A program made the translations under genes and the position numbers. 34,822 nucleotides of DNA from Methylococcaceae bacterium. Its GTDB lineage: Bacteria > Pseudomonadota > Gammaproteobacteria > Methylococcales > Methylococcaceae. The notes under the pieces were generated by a model. The model ran no database searches and was not told where the DNA came from. It worked only from the letters and a program-made list of their open reading frames with translations. Positions 7,109 through 17,593 of the stretch are shown here, in pieces. The first letter of the stretch is position 1. Each line of letters starts with the position of its first letter. The stretch spans positions 1 to 34,822 of the forward strand of contig CADDYU010000029.1 in the NCBI GenBank assembly GCA_902810705.1. Reading direction: 5' to 3'.

Positions 7109-9259
7109 TTACGTCTTCATTGCCGTGCGGATCTGCGCCGTCAAGGTCGGATAATCCACCTTGCCGGTGGCGAGCAGGGGCATGTCCTTGCGAAACCAGA
7201 TATCCTTGGGCAGGTAAAGCTCGCCATAGCCTCGTTGCTGCGCCTGTTTGGCCAGAGCGCTCCGCTGGGCTTCCCGAAACTGGGTCGCCAGCACGATCTT
7301 CTCGCCTTTTTTCTCGTCGGGCAGAGCAATCGCGGCATGGAGGTGCCCTGGCCAGAGCGCTTCGGCCAATTCCTCGACCACGGCCAGGGAAACCATCTCT
7401 CCGCCAATCTTGGCGAAACGCTTGGCGCGGCCCAGAATACTGGCGAAGCCCTCGTCGTCCACCTGCACGATGTCGCCGGTATCGTACCAACCCGGCCCGA
7501 AGCGGGAAGCGGGCGACTCCAACTGGCCAGGCCGTTCCGGCAGGAGATAGCCCAGCATGACGTTAGGGCCGGACACATGGAGCCGGCCGCCTTCGGTTAC
7601 GCCGGGCACCTTCTCCAGCCGCCAGTCGATGCCGGGCATGAAGCGCCCGACCGTGCCTTCCCGATAGAACATGGGGGTATTGGCCGCCAGGATCGGCGCA
7701 GTTTCAGTAGCACCGTAGCCTTCGAGCACCCGCAGCCCGAATTTTTCCATCCAGAGTTTCCGGGTGGATTCCTGAAGCTTTTCGGCGCCGGCGAACACGT
7801 AACGCACACTGTAGAAGTCGTAAGGGTGGGCATGTTGACCATAACCCGCCAGAAAGGTATTGGTGCCAAACAGGATGGTGGCGTTGATCTCGTAGGCGAT
7901 TTCCGGAATGATCCGGTAGTGCAACGGCGTAGGGTATAAAAAGGTGCGCATCCCATATAGCAGCGGCAGCAGCAGGCCGGCCGTGAGACCAAAGGCATGG
8001 AACAGGGGCAGCACGTTGAGCAGCGTATCCCTGGCGTTCAAATCGAGGCGCGCGGCCAATTGCTCCCGATTGGCGAGTAAATTGGCGTGGGATAACACCA
8101 CGCCCTTGGGCTCTCCTTCGGAACCCGAGGTGAACAGGACGACGGCAGGATCGTCGGGGCGGCTTCCGTCCCGATACCAGAATCCGACCGTATAGGCGGC
8201 CAGCAAGGCCCGGAGCTTATCCGCCACGCGTATGCCGCCGGCCAAATCCTCCAGGTACAATACTCGTGCCCGCTCGGCCAGCGCGGCCACGGACCCTTCG
8301 AGCTCGGCTTTGGCGACGAAGCCCCGGGCGGTGATTACGGTCCTGACTTCGGCCGTCTTGCAGGCTGAAACGAGATTCCTAGCACCCGCGCTGAAATTCA
8401 GCATGGCCGGCACCCGCCCATGGATTTGCAGGCTCAGGAGAGCCGCCACCGTGCTGTTCATGTTGGGCAGCAGGAGTCCTACGGTTTCCCCCTTCGAGGT
8501 GTTCTCCGCCAATTTTCGCCCCAGGGCGAGGGTTTGAGCGATCAGCCGGTTATAGCTAAGCGGCTTGCGCTGCAAGTCTTCCAAGAGCACATGGCCGCCG
8601 CCGTGGACCTTGCGGGCGCCCAAAAGGGCGGAGAACAGAGTTTGTCGATAGTTGCCGGTCTCGAACAGCATATCGCTCATGAGATCGGTCAGCATCATTC
8701 CGGTCAGGCGCCGATTTTCGTTGAGGCTCGATGCCGAGGGATGGGCCAGTATCCGGGGTGGCAGGATGGTTATGGTAACCGGCGGAAACCAACGCTGACG
8801 CACCACGCCCCGGAGTCGGGACATCAGGGTGTATTGGGCGCCATCGATGCGGATCGGCAAAACCATGGCGCCGGATTTCTCGGCGATCACCCCGGCGCCG
8901 TCGTACACTTTCATGAGGGCTCCGGTCGAGGTGATGCGCCCTTCCGGAAAAATCGCCGCCTTCCGGTCCTGTTTTAGATAGTGGGTCAGTGCCTTGACTG
9001 ACATCGGCTGCAAGGGGTCCATGGTAAACACCTTGGCGAACCGCAGCGCCGGCCGTACCCACCAGCGCTCGGCGACCTGGGTATTGATGGCGAAGGTCAC
9101 ATCCTCGGGAAGAAAGGCCCACAAGAGAATGGGATCCAGATACGAGACGTGATTGGCGACGATGAGCACCCGTTCGCCCGCCTTGTGATAGTTTTCGAGA
9201 CCGACGAGCTTGACCCGGAACAGCCAGGCGAGGAGCCCGCGGACCAATTGTTTGATCAT
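7109..9259 (-). CDS. aas: Bifunctional 2-acyl-GPE acyltransferase / acyl-ACP synthetase
   Basis: This 716-residue fusion matches the length of E. coli Aas (about 719). The N-terminal acyltransferase domain has the NHxxxxD motif (H37, D42) and FPEGR (104-108). The C-terminal adenylate-forming domain has the P-loop TSGSEGEPKG (377-386), GYGATET (514-520), the YDTGD region and a C-terminal PLLATGKVDY with the catalytic-type lysine. Aas works at the inner membrane, activating free fatty acids onto ACP and re-acylating lysophosphatidylethanolamine. The start has a strong GGAGG nine bases upstream. It is divergent from the alpha/beta-hydrolase lipoprotein at 9411. Both domains look intact. Confidence 0.93.
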   Translation of the reverse strand: MIKQLVRGLLAWLFRVKLVGLENYHKAGERVLIVANHVSYLDPILLWAFLPEDVTFAINTQVAERWWVRPALRFAKVFTMDPLQPMSVKALTHYLKQDRKAAIFPEGRITSTGALMKVYDGAGVIAEKSGAMVLPIRIDGAQYTLMSRLRGVVRQRWFPPVTITILPPRILAHPSASSLNENRRLTGMMLTDLMSDMLFETGNYRQTLFSALLGARKVHGGGHVLLEDLQRKPLSYNRLIAQTLALGRKLAENTSKGETVGLLLPNMNSTVAALLSLQIHGRVPAMLNFSAGARNLVSACKTAEVRTVITARGFVAKAELEGSVAALAERARVLYLEDLAGGIRVADKLRALLAAYTVGFWYRDGSRPDDPAVVLFTSGSEGEPKGVVLSHANLLANREQLAARLDLNARDTLLNVLPLFHAFGLTAGLLLPLLYGMRTFLYPTPLHYRIIPEIAYEINATILFGTNTFLAGYGQHAHPYDFYSVRYVFAGAEKLQESTRKLWMEKFGLRVLEGYGATETAPILAANTPMFYREGTVGRFMPGIDWRLEKVPGVTEGGRLHVSGPNVMLGYLLPERPGQLESPASRFGPGWYDTGDIVQVDDEGFASILGRAKRFAKIGGEMVSLAVVEELAEALWPGHLHAAIALPDEKKGEKIVLATQFREAQRSALAKQAQQRGYGELYLPKDIWFRKDMPLLATGKVDYPTLTAQIRTAMKT

Positions 9260-9410
9260 GATGTTCTTACCTCCGGGGCGGAGTGTAGAGTAAAAATAAA
9301 GCGGCGTTAAATAATCCCGGCATCAAAAAATACCGTTACCGGCCCCATCTCTGCCGGACATCGGGCACTCACGTTAGAATAAAATCCCCACTCGCCTTAA
9401 CCGATTATTC

Positions 9411-10400
9411 ATGTCAAAGCCTTGTTGCATTCTTATGCTCGTGTTGTGCGCTCTTTTCGCGGGCTGTGCGCCATCGCTCAAGTCATCCGCCGCAGACTTC
9501 GGCCAAGCCGTGCTTGGCCGGGCCCATTTCACCGCCTCCGACGGCGCGGTCCTGCCGGTGCGCGCCTGGCTGCCGAAAGAGGAACGACCCAGATCGGTTG
9601 TCGTAGCGCTCCATGGTTTCAATGATTACAGCCATGCCTTCGCCATGCCGGGACGGTGGCTCAGCGAACGCGGCGTCGCCGTATACGCCTATGACCAGCG
9701 TGGATTCGGCAATGCGCCGAAGCGCGGGTTATGGGCGGGCATGGAGAGGTATGCCAACGATCTCGGCGAATTCACCCGCTTGCTTCGGAAGCGCTACGGG
9801 GACCTGCCGATCTATCTCTTGGGAGAAAGCATGGGCGGGGCCATAGCCATTGTGGCCATGACCTCCGAGCGGCCGCCGGACGCCGATGGGGTGATTCTTT
9901 CGGCGCCTGCCGTGTGGGCCCGCGCTACCATGCCTTGGTACCAACGCGCACTGCTGTCGATTTGCGCGAGCCTTGCGCCGTCGCTGGAACTGACCGGCAA
10001 GGGCTTGAGAATCCAGGCCTCGGACAACATTGAAATGCTGCGCGGATTAAGCCGAGATCCCCTGGTCATCAAGGCGACGCGGGTGGACGCCATCGAAGGG
10101 CTCGCCGATCTCATGGACGCCGCCCAAGAGGGCGTGAGCCGGCTTAAGGGGCCGATGCTGGTGCTGTACGGCGAAAAGGACGAGGTGATCCCGAAGGCGC
10201 CGATTCATCTCATGCTGAAAAAATTGTCCAGGACCGCCGACATCCGGATCGGTTTTTACGAGAAAGGTTATCACCTGTTGCTGCGGGATTTGCATGCCGA
10301 ACAACCCTGCCGCGATATCGCCGCCTGGATCGAGGACAGAGCCCGACCCTTGCCCTCTGGAGCCGAACAGCGTGGCATGCTGGCCCTTGCCGAAGACTGA
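9411..10400 (+). CDS. Alpha/beta-hydrolase lipoprotein (lysophospholipase/monoglyceride-lipase-like)
   Basis: A 329-residue serine hydrolase of the Hydrolase_4 (monoglyceride lipase/PldB-like) group. It begins with a lipoprotein signal ending in LFAGC (lipidated C19), so it should be membrane-anchored outside the cytoplasm. The fold markers are HGFNDYS (oxyanion region, 68-74), the nucleophile elbow GESMGG with S140, the acid D257 in YGEKDEVIP and H288 in EKGYHLL, giving a complete triad. Substrates of such enzymes are monoacylglycerols or lysophospholipids; the exact one is not readable here. It lies divergent from aas with 151 bases between starts, suggesting linked lipid turnover. The ribosome site is weak. 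Confidence 0.85.
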   Translation: MSKPCCILMLVLCALFAGCAPSLKSSAADFGQAVLGRAHFTASDGAVLPVRAWLPKEERPRSVVVALHGFNDYSHAFAMPGRWLSERGVAVYAYDQRGFGNAPKRGLWAGMERYANDLGEFTRLLRKRYGDLPIYLLGESMGGAIAIVAMTSERPPDADGVILSAPAVWARATMPWYQRALLSICASLAPSLELTGKGLRIQASDNIEMLRGLSRDPLVIKATRVDAIEGLADLMDAAQEGVSRLKGPMLVLYGEKDEVIPKAPIHLMLKKLSRTADIRIGFYEKGYHLLLRDLHAEQPCRDIAAWIEDRARPLPSGAEQRGMLALAED

Positions 10401-10486
10401 TCGGCCCGGCGCAGAGGCGCTTTGCCGCGTTACCCGCGCCAGCGCAGCGGCTCGCCAGTAAACGCTCTTTCCTTCAAGTAACCCCT

Positions 10487-11437
10487 ATGATTACTTACGA
10501 TCCGAAATCCTGGTGGGGTTTGATCTTCAGATTTCATCGAAGCGACACCTTCCGGCGGCTGCTGCCGGCTATGCTGACGATGGCCCTGTTCTCAGGGGTC
10601 GTCGCCTACGTGGATCGCGAGCTCTGGCCGGACCATCTCCGGTCCACGACCGCGGTGCACTCGCTGCTCGGTTTCGTCATCTCCATGCTGCTGGTGTTCC
10701 GCACCAACACTGCTTACGAGCGCTGGTGGGAAGGCCGCCGCCAATGGGGCGCCCTGGTCAATGCCTCGCGTAACCTGGCGCTGAAGCTCAATGCCTGTCT
10801 GCGGGAGGACCATCCCTCCCGGCCGCTCGTCTCTGCCGATATCGGTGCGTTTGCCGCCACGCTCAAGGACCATCTGCGGGATGCGGCCGAGCCATGCGCC
10901 GGCCCCATTCGCCATGCTCCCAGTGCCGTCGCCGCCCGCCTGTTCGGTGAAATCGACCGGCTGCACCGGAGTGGCGACCTCGCCCTAGCGCACGTCCTTA
11001 ATCTGAACTCGGACCTCACCGCCTTCACCGACATCTGCGGGGCCTGCGAGCGCATTAAGAAAACCCCGATCCCCTATTCCTACAGTCTCTTCATCAAGAA
11101 ATTCGTGTTCGCCTACATTGTCACCCTGCCCTTCGTGTTCGTGCACGATTTCGGCTACTGGACGGCCCTGTTCGCCACCTTCATGTTCTACGTCTTGGGA
11201 AGTCTCGAAATCATCGCCGAGGAAGTGGAAAATCCGTTCGGCACCGACGCCAACGATCTCCCCACGGACGAACTGGCGAAGACCATCGCTGGAAACGTGG
11301 CGGGCATTTTGGTGGGCGAGTCGGGTCCTGAATTTATCAGGGCGCGGGAGGCTCGACAGACTAGGTTTAGCGCGGATGAGAGCCGGGAGCCGCAGCTTGA
11401 GGAATTATCCCAAGAGCCTCGCGGTGGAGTGTATTAG
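10487..11437 (+). CDS. Bestrophin-like anion channel family protein
   Basis: A 316-residue membrane protein of the bestrophin/UPF0187 (YneE) family, near the usual bacterial length of about 300. Hydrophobic segments lie near residues 27-43, 58-72 and 200-245. The family hallmark FRTNTAYERWWEGRRQW is at 71-87, and the C-terminal NPFGTDANDLPTDELA corresponds to the conserved cytosolic segment. Bacterial relatives form pentameric ion channels, some cation-selective, so ion specificity is not assigned. It follows the hydrolase gene by 86 bases on the same strand but has no obvious functional tie to it. Confidence 0.9.
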   Translation: MITYDPKSWWGLIFRFHRSDTFRRLLPAMLTMALFSGVVAYVDRELWPDHLRSTTAVHSLLGFVISMLLVFRTNTAYERWWEGRRQWGALVNASRNLALKLNACLREDHPSRPLVSADIGAFAATLKDHLRDAAEPCAGPIRHAPSAVAARLFGEIDRLHRSGDLALAHVLNLNSDLTAFTDICGACERIKKTPIPYSYSLFIKKFVFAYIVTLPFVFVHDFGYWTALFATFMFYVLGSLEIIAEEVENPFGTDANDLPTDELAKTIAGNVAGILVGESGPEFIRAREARQTRFSADESREPQLEELSQEPRGGVY

Positions 11438-11578
11438 GAAGGCGGCGAGTCTTGGGGCCGGCTGTGGCGGGTGGGATTTTCAGGCCCAAGCTGTTACTGG
11501 GCGATGCTTGAGCCTTGGAGGCCCGCATATTTCCCGTGCGGCGGCTGACTAAAGTGTAATGGAGAATAATCGAGCTTT

Positions 11579-12070
11579 ATGAAAATCTCGCTGATCGTCG
11601 CCCTGAGCCAGAACCGCGCCATCGGCCTCGATAACCGCATGCCCTGGCATTTGTCGGCCGATCTCAAGCGGTTCAAGCAAATCACCTGGGGCAAACCCAT
11701 CATCATGGGCCGCCGCACTCACGAATCCATAGGCCGGCCGCTGCCGGGGCGGAAGAACATCGTACTCACCTCCAACCGGAGCTATGTCGCGCCCGGTTGC
11801 GCGGTGGTGCACAGCCTGGGGGAAGCGCTGCGGGAGGCGGACGCGGAAGAAGCGATGGTAATTGGCGGAGCGGCCCTGTATCAGGCGCTCCTGCCGAAAG
11901 CGGACCGGCTGTATCTGACGCTGATCCAGCGGGAGTTTCCGGGAGATACTTTTTTTCCCGAGCTTGACCTTAATGATTGGCGGGAGGTGGAGCGGGAGGA
12001 TGTGGATGCGGATCCGGATAGCGGTCTAAGCTACAGCTTTATCGTATTGGAGCGGAAGAATCCTTCCTGA
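11579..12070 (+). CDS. folA: Dihydrofolate reductase
   Basis: DHFR reduces dihydrofolate to tetrahydrofolate with NADPH, supplying one-carbon cofactors for thymidylate, purines and methionine. The 163-residue chain has the normal type I layout: MKISLIVALSQNRAIG at the N-terminus, MPWHLSADLKRFK with the catalytic acid D28, IIMGRRTHESIGRPLPGR for NADPH binding, and the later VIGGAALYQALLP loop. All expected positions look intact, so it is a chromosomal housekeeping enzyme rather than a resistance type. It converges on moaC with only eight bases between the stop codons. Confidence 0.96.
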   Translation: MKISLIVALSQNRAIGLDNRMPWHLSADLKRFKQITWGKPIIMGRRTHESIGRPLPGRKNIVLTSNRSYVAPGCAVVHSLGEALREADAEEAMVIGGAALYQALLPKADRLYLTLIQREFPGDTFFPELDLNDWREVEREDVDADPDSGLSYSFIVLERKNPS

Positions 12071-12078
12071 TAAGCGGT

Positions 12079-12558
12079 TCAGGTCTCCCGCCGCCAGGTC
12101 CCGGACTTACCCCCCGCCTTCTCCAGCAGCCGAATCGACTCCATCGCCATGCCCCGGTCCACCGCCTTGCACATATCGTAGATGGTGAGGAGAGCCACCT
12201 GGACCGCGGTCAGCGCTTCCATCTCCACCCCGGTCTGCCCGGCGGTTTTCACGGTCGCTATGCAGCGCACCCGATGGCGTTCCGGCTGCGGTTCAAGATC
12301 CAGGCTGACGTGGGTGAGCGCGACGGCATGGCAGAGTGGAATCAATTCAGCCGTTTTTTTGCTAGCCATAATGCCGGCGATGCGGGCGATACCCAGCACG
12401 TCGCCCTTTTTGTGGCTGCCATGCATGACCATGGCGAGGGTCTCGGGCCGCATTTCGATGTAACCCTCGGCCACCGCGGTCCTTGGGGTGGAAGGCTTGT
12501 CGCCCACGTCCACCATGTGGGCGGCGCCGGCTTCGTTGAAATGGGTAAGTTGGGTCAT
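12079..12558 (-). CDS. moaC: Cyclic pyranopterin monophosphate synthase MoaC
   Basis: MoaC converts 3',8-cyclo-7,8-dihydro-GTP into cyclic pyranopterin monophosphate, the first precursor in molybdenum cofactor synthesis, in the cytoplasm. At 159 residues it is full length. Active-site positions agree with E. coli numbering: K51 in SHKKGD, H77 in LIPLCH, D128 and K131 in YDMCKAVDR, with the conserved [11 protein letters not shown] between them. No moaA, moaB, moaD or moaE gene is near, so the pathway must be dispersed. The gene is convergent with folA. Confidence 0.96.
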   Translation of the reverse strand: MTQLTHFNEAGAAHMVDVGDKPSTPRTAVAEGYIEMRPETLAMVMHGSHKKGDVLGIARIAGIMASKKTAELIPLCHAVALTHVSLDLEPQPERHRVRCIATVKTAGQTGVEMEALTAVQVALLTIYDMCKAVDRGMAMESIRLLEKAGGKSGTWRRET

Positions 12559-12720
12559 GGCCGAAAGAGCCTGAAGCGAAACCTAAACCATTATAACAAT
12601 GCCCTAAAGCAAAACGCTCGGCACTTCCCGCTTCGACCGGCAGATCCTCGGCTGCGAGTAAAACGAGAAGGCATAGTCATGAATACCCGCACCCCTGAGC
12701 CGTGTCAGAGGGGTTAACGC

Positions 12721-12749
12721 TTGTCTTGTGATGCGAATATCGCTATCAT
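12721..12749 (+). promoter_or_regulatory. Probable sigma-70 promoter of rplM-rpsI
   Basis: TTGTCT (12721-12726) and TATCAT (12744-12749) are separated by 17 bases, matching the consensus at 4 and 5 of 6 positions. The start of transcription would fall near 12756, giving a leader of about 39 bases before rplM. A hairpin at 12691-12714 lies upstream of it and has no T-tract. This is a reading of consensus only. Confidence 0.5.
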
Positions 12750-12794
12750 GCCTGCTTTTTCATGCAACGCCATAGTAGTTTTGGAGCGGCAGTA

Positions 12795-13223
12795 ATGAGA
12801 ACCTTTAGCGCAAAACCGGCCGAAGTAAAACGCGACTGGTATGTCATCGACGCCGAAGGAAAGACGCTCGGACGTCTTTCCACTGAAATCGCGCGTCGTC
12901 TGCGCGGCAAGCACAAAGCCGAATACACGCCGCACGTCGACACCGGCGACTACATCATCGTCATCAATGCCGAGAAAGTCCGTGTGACCGGCAGCAAAGA
13001 ACTGGACAAGGTTTATTACAAGCACACCGGCTACATCGGCAACATGAAATCCGTCACCCTCGGCAAGTTGCGCCAAACCCATCCGGAGCGCATCATCGAA
13101 ACCGCCGTGCGAGGCATGCTGCCGAAGAACCCCTTGGGCCGGGCCATGTTTCGCAAGCTCAAAATTTATGCTGGAGGCTCGCACAGCCACCAAGCTCAGC
13201 AGCCAAAATTGTTGGAAATCTAA
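12795..13223 (+). CDS. rplM: Large-subunit ribosomal protein uL13
   Basis: Ribosomal protein L13, an early-assembling 50S protein, full length at 142 residues. The start [20 protein letters not shown] is the family's N-terminus and has TTGGAG eight bases upstream; an in-frame ATG 33 bases earlier is rejected. Conserved segments [30 protein letters not shown], and [19 protein letters not shown] are all present. It is followed after 21 bases by rpsI, the universal rplM-rpsI order. Confidence 0.98.
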   Translation: MRTFSAKPAEVKRDWYVIDAEGKTLGRLSTEIARRLRGKHKAEYTPHVDTGDYIIVINAEKVRVTGSKELDKVYYKHTGYIGNMKSVTLGKLRQTHPERIIETAVRGMLPKNPLGRAMFRKLKIYAGGSHSHQAQQPKLLEI

Positions 13224-13244
13224 ACGACTCACGCTGGATCAATC

Positions 13245-13637
13245 ATGGCACAAACGCAGTATTACGGAACGGGTCGCCGCAAGAGCGCGGTCGCACGGGT
13301 CTACACGAAATCCGGAACCGGACGCATTATTATCAATAACAAGTCGTTAGAAGATTATTTCGGCCGGAAGACCGACCAGATGGTCGTGCGGCAACCCTTG
13401 GAGCGGGTTTCTCTGGTGGATAAGGTCGATGTGACCATTACGGTAGCCGGCGGCGGCCCCACCGGGCAGGCCGGAGCCATTCGCCACGGCTTGACCCGCG
13501 CATTAATCGATTTTGACGAGACCTTGCGCCAACCCTTACGCAAAGCCGGTTACGTTACCCGCGACGCCCGCGAGGTCGAACGCAAGAAAGTCGGCCTCCA
13601 TAAAGCCAGACGCCGTCCGCAATACTCCAAGCGTTAA
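13245..13637 (+). CDS. rpsI: Small-subunit ribosomal protein uS9
   Basis: Ribosomal protein S9 of the 30S head, whose C-terminal tail reaches the P-site tRNA. It is full length at 130 residues, with [12 protein letters not shown] near the N-terminus, [14 protein letters not shown] in the middle and the invariant basic tail ending SKR. It forms an operon with rplM. A tRNA-Gln gene begins 30 bases after its stop, so the tRNA may be cotranscribed. Confidence 0.98.
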   Translation: MAQTQYYGTGRRKSAVARVYTKSGTGRIIINNKSLEDYFGRKTDQMVVRQPLERVSLVDKVDVTITVAGGGPTGQAGAIRHGLTRALIDFDETLRQPLRKAGYVTRDAREVERKKVGLHKARRRPQYSKR

Positions 13638-13667
13638 TCGAACGCCGATTCGCCATTACAGGCTCAT

Positions 13668-13741
13668 TGGGGGATCGTCTAGCGGCAGGACTACGGACTC
13701 TGACTCCGTCAACCTAGGTTCGAATCCTAGTCCCCCAGCCA
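13668..13741 (+). tRNA. glnV: tRNA-Gln (anticodon CUG)
   Basis: A complete cloverleaf of 74 bases including an encoded CCA. The acceptor stem pairs TGGGGGA (13668-13674) with TCCCCCA (13731-13737), followed by discriminator G and CCA. The anticodon stem ACGGA/TCCGT encloses the loop CTCTGAC, so the anticodon is CUG, reading CAG. The T-arm contains GGTTCGAATCC. The overall sequence resembles bacterial glutamine tRNAs with their weak first U-A pair. It lies behind rpsI and before a strong terminator. Confidence 0.96.
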
Positions 13742-13750
13742 AAATAAATC

Positions 13751-13784
13751 AAAGGCTTACAGGTGATAAACTTGTAAGCCTTTT
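13751..13784 (+). terminator. Rho-independent terminator after tRNA-Gln
   Basis: An 11-bp perfect stem pairs AAAGGCTTACA (13751-13761) with TGTAAGCCTTT (13773-13783) around an 11-base loop, and the 3' arm ends in TTTT. It closes the rplM-rpsI-tRNA-Gln transcription unit. Confidence 0.85.
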
Positions 13785-14949
13785 CGCGATAGACCTATAA
13801 TAAACAGGAGAGCGGAAAATTTAACCTATCGTCCGAGTAAAAAGAAACGCTGTCAAAGCAGGATCTTTTGGTAGCGCAGCGCGCTAAAGCATGTAGCACT
13901 CATCCCAAACTATCACAGCACCCGGCGCGAGTCCCGTTCGACCCGACTACGGCATCGTGATGTTCCACCCGTTGCTGTTCCGGTGAGTTCCCATCGCTCT
14001 CCGTTTTTGCAGAAGTCTGCGTTCCTTCAAAAACTCCATCAAAGCAAAATCTGTAAGCGGCCGCTCGAAATCGGGCTCTTGCGACATGTGTTCAGCACGC
14101 GTAAAAAGAGTCGCTCGCACTGGATATGAGGGTATACTTTAGACTTTCGGAAAATTTTTGCCGCCGCAGCGGACCGAGGTTGCCGGTTTGGTAGGCTGCC
14201 ATCAGGCGTTGATATTTGGCGAGTTTCAGAATAACGATCCGCATGACCTTGTCACGCCCTCGAAGTCGAAATGGAAGCACCCCGCTCAGGTCCCGTACGA
14301 TCACTTCAAGCCGCTCCCGTCCCGGTGTCGCTCGCGGAGCGAGCCATCCCGAACCGGATGAATCAGTTCAATCCCGTAACTGTCAATCACACCCACGATT
14401 GCGTTGCCATTTTGCGAAACCTTTCGGGGCTTCCCAGTCGCCCCAAGAAGCTACAAATAAGCAACGCCTATGGCCTCGTCCACTACGGTACAGTATTTTG
14501 CTTCGCGCTGCATCAAGGTCCACACGGACTCGACACCGGTTCGGTAGCCTTATAGTGGGTCTCCACCCGTGATACCGCCCGGACTCCGGCAAAACCTTCG
14601 GCCCGCCGGCTACGTGGCGGCCTCGACATCCTGTGCTTCTTCATAGTGGCCGTGTTTCCGGGCACATCGACATCGTTTGGCGCTTCGCCCTTGCAAGATG
14701 GGCTGCCCGAGGTAGGCGGCCGTTGAAGCATCGGGATAATGCGCCGATGCGCCAAAGGCCGCGATGGGCCGCGGTTATTGAGCTGAGCGGGGCCGCGCCA
14801 CGCCACCGCCATCCTTCCGCCGGCCTGCGCCTGGAATGGTTCTAATAAATGCCTTCGAGGCGGATCTTACATTTACGGGTTGGCTCCGTCCCGTTAAAGA
14901 TCTTTCACGACTCAGTGTAGGCTATCTATTCCCGCCGGGCACCGCTTCC
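13785..14949. other. Gene-free 1.2 kb interval, possibly with decayed transposase fragments
   Basis: No intact gene is supported in this stretch on either strand. Open frames are short, overlapping and without ribosome sites. On the minus strand several short frames follow one another (about 14810-14513, 14590-14383, 14385-14310 and 14304-14092), broken by stops. One of them reads IDSYGIELIHPVRDG, which has the flavour of DDE transposases, but the match is from memory and weak. A short perfect hairpin TAGCGC-AGC-GCGCTA is at 13872-13886. The region could be a transposon graveyard behind a tRNA gene or plain non-coding DNA. Confidence 0.35.
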
Positions 14950-16179
<1,230 letters not shown>

Positions 16180-16516
16180 GGGTAAAATCAGAGGTTAAAG
16201 TTTAAAGACGAAAGATGGACGCATATAGATACCGTTTCGGGCAGTCTCGCGCAAGCGCGGGGTAAAGGGAAAGGGCCGCCCAGGCCCCGGAGCCATTCAT
16301 CGTCGCGCCTTTCGGTCAGCCAGGATTCTTGGGGGCTCAAGTGGCCTTTCCTTTCGCCAAGCTGTCCTGCATTCAGAACCGAAAAAGCAAATGCGCGGCG
16401 AGCCTTGATTCGTGTATAACGAAAAGTCGAACCCGGCTCTAGCGAACGAGGCTCGTATTCAATCGCTGTTACCGGCCTAACCGAAAGTAGAGCTAAGAAA
16501 AACTTTTGCCACTGAA
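16180..16516. other. Divergent intergenic region between pfp and the methyltransferase gene
   Basis: About 337 bases with no supported gene. A minus-strand frame here (16188-16643) overlaps the methyltransferase start and has no recognisable content. Promoters for both divergent genes should lie within it, but none stands out by consensus. Confidence 0.4.
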
Positions 16517-17593
16517 ATGAATAGACAGGGACTGTTGAACGTGAACTCGGACTCTCTGGAATTGGCCTGTCCAACGTGCCGCTCCTCACTCGACTTGGCG
16601 GCCTCGGCCGCTCGCTGCCGCCTGTGCGATGCGGATTATCCAATCGAAGAGGGCGTGCTGTGCACGGGCCGGTCGAGTGCTTTTTTGGGCGAGTTCGACA
16701 CCGCCGGCATGCGGGGGTTCGTTCGGCGGGCGCGCGAAAGCGGCTGGCGGAAAGCCGCGGCGGACATGAGCCGAGAGCATCCGGCGATCCAGACCATCCT
16801 GCTTGGTCAGGAGCGGGCCGGATTCATGGATATCATGAACCCTCCCGAGAGGCGCAGCGCCTTGGATCTGGGGGCGGGCATGGGGGCGATCAGCCTGCAA
16901 TTGTCGCGCTACTTCGACCGGGTCTTCGCGCTTGACCAGACCTTCGAGCGACTCGCTTTTCTCAAGGTGATATCCGATCAGGAAGGCGCGAGCGCCATCC
17001 GGCCGATTTGCCACTGGGATGTCTTCAATTTGCCCTTTGCCTCCAACTCATTGGATGCCGTGGTCATGGTCGGGGTCTTCGAGTACTTTCCTCTAAGCTA
17101 TCCGGAGCTATCCATCGAAGAAGTCCAAGTCCGTGCGTTAACCGAAATCCATCGGGTGCTTGCGCCCGGCGGAGTGCTGTTCCTAGCCACCAAGAACCGC
17201 TTCGGCTGGCCGAACTGGGCGGGAGCCAAGGACAATAGCGGGCTTCGATTCGGTCCCTTGTTGCCCCGCTGGATGGCCAACCGGCTCAGCCAGATACTGC
17301 TCGGTACTCCTTTTCGGGTGGTGACGGACAGCCTTCATCAATATCACACGCTTCTTAATCAAGCCGGGTTTACCAAGCTTGATGTTTACTGGCCTGTAAA
17401 CGGTTATCAGGCCTCTCGCTCATGGATTAATCTCGACAGCCAAACGGAAACACGCCTCGGCATCGCCCAGTATTCATCGAGCGCGTTGAAGCGCCAGGCG
17501 CTCTCCGTATTGGAAGCCATGGGCATTGCAAAATATTTGGTTCCCCATTTCGGCATTCTTGCGCGAGGGACGCCCAGCGAGGCGGAACTTTAA
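16517..17593 (+). CDS. Class I SAM-dependent methyltransferase with N-terminal zinc ribbon
   Basis: A 358-residue protein. Residues 18-37 carry four cysteines in two CxxC pairs (C18, C21, C34, C37) in a Trm112-like zinc-ribbon context (ACPTCRSSL, CRLCDADYPI). A Rossmann methyltransferase domain follows: motif I LDLGAGMG (116-123), the acidic D140 ending strand 2 in VFALD, DAVVMVGVFEYF as motif IV, and HRVLAPGGVLFLATKN as the post-motif strand typical of Methyltransf_11. The target is unknown; related proteins modify small molecules, glycans or lipids. Its stop overlaps the start of the APH-fold gene (TAATG), so the two proteins are likely made together. Confidence 0.82.
   Translation: MNRQGLLNVNSDSLELACPTCRSSLDLAASAARCRLCDADYPIEEGVLCTGRSSAFLGEFDTAGMRGFVRRARESGWRKAAADMSREHPAIQTILLGQERAGFMDIMNPPERRSALDLGAGMGAISLQLSRYFDRVFALDQTFERLAFLKVISDQEGASAIRPICHWDVFNLPFASNSLDAVVMVGVFEYFPLSYPELSIEEVQVRALTEIHRVLAPGGVLFLATKNRFGWPNWAGAKDNSGLRFGPLLPRWMANRLSQILLGTPFRVVTDSLHQYHTLLNQAGFTKLDVYWPVNGYQASRSWINLDSQTETRLGIAQYSSSALKRQALSVLEAMGIAKYLVPHFGILARGTPSEAEL

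Noticed and set aside
12691..12714. A hairpin upstream of rplM considered as an L13 autoregulatory leader
   Set aside because: The best promoter (12721-12749) lies downstream of it, so it would not be in the rplM transcript, and it lacks a T-tract for a terminator.
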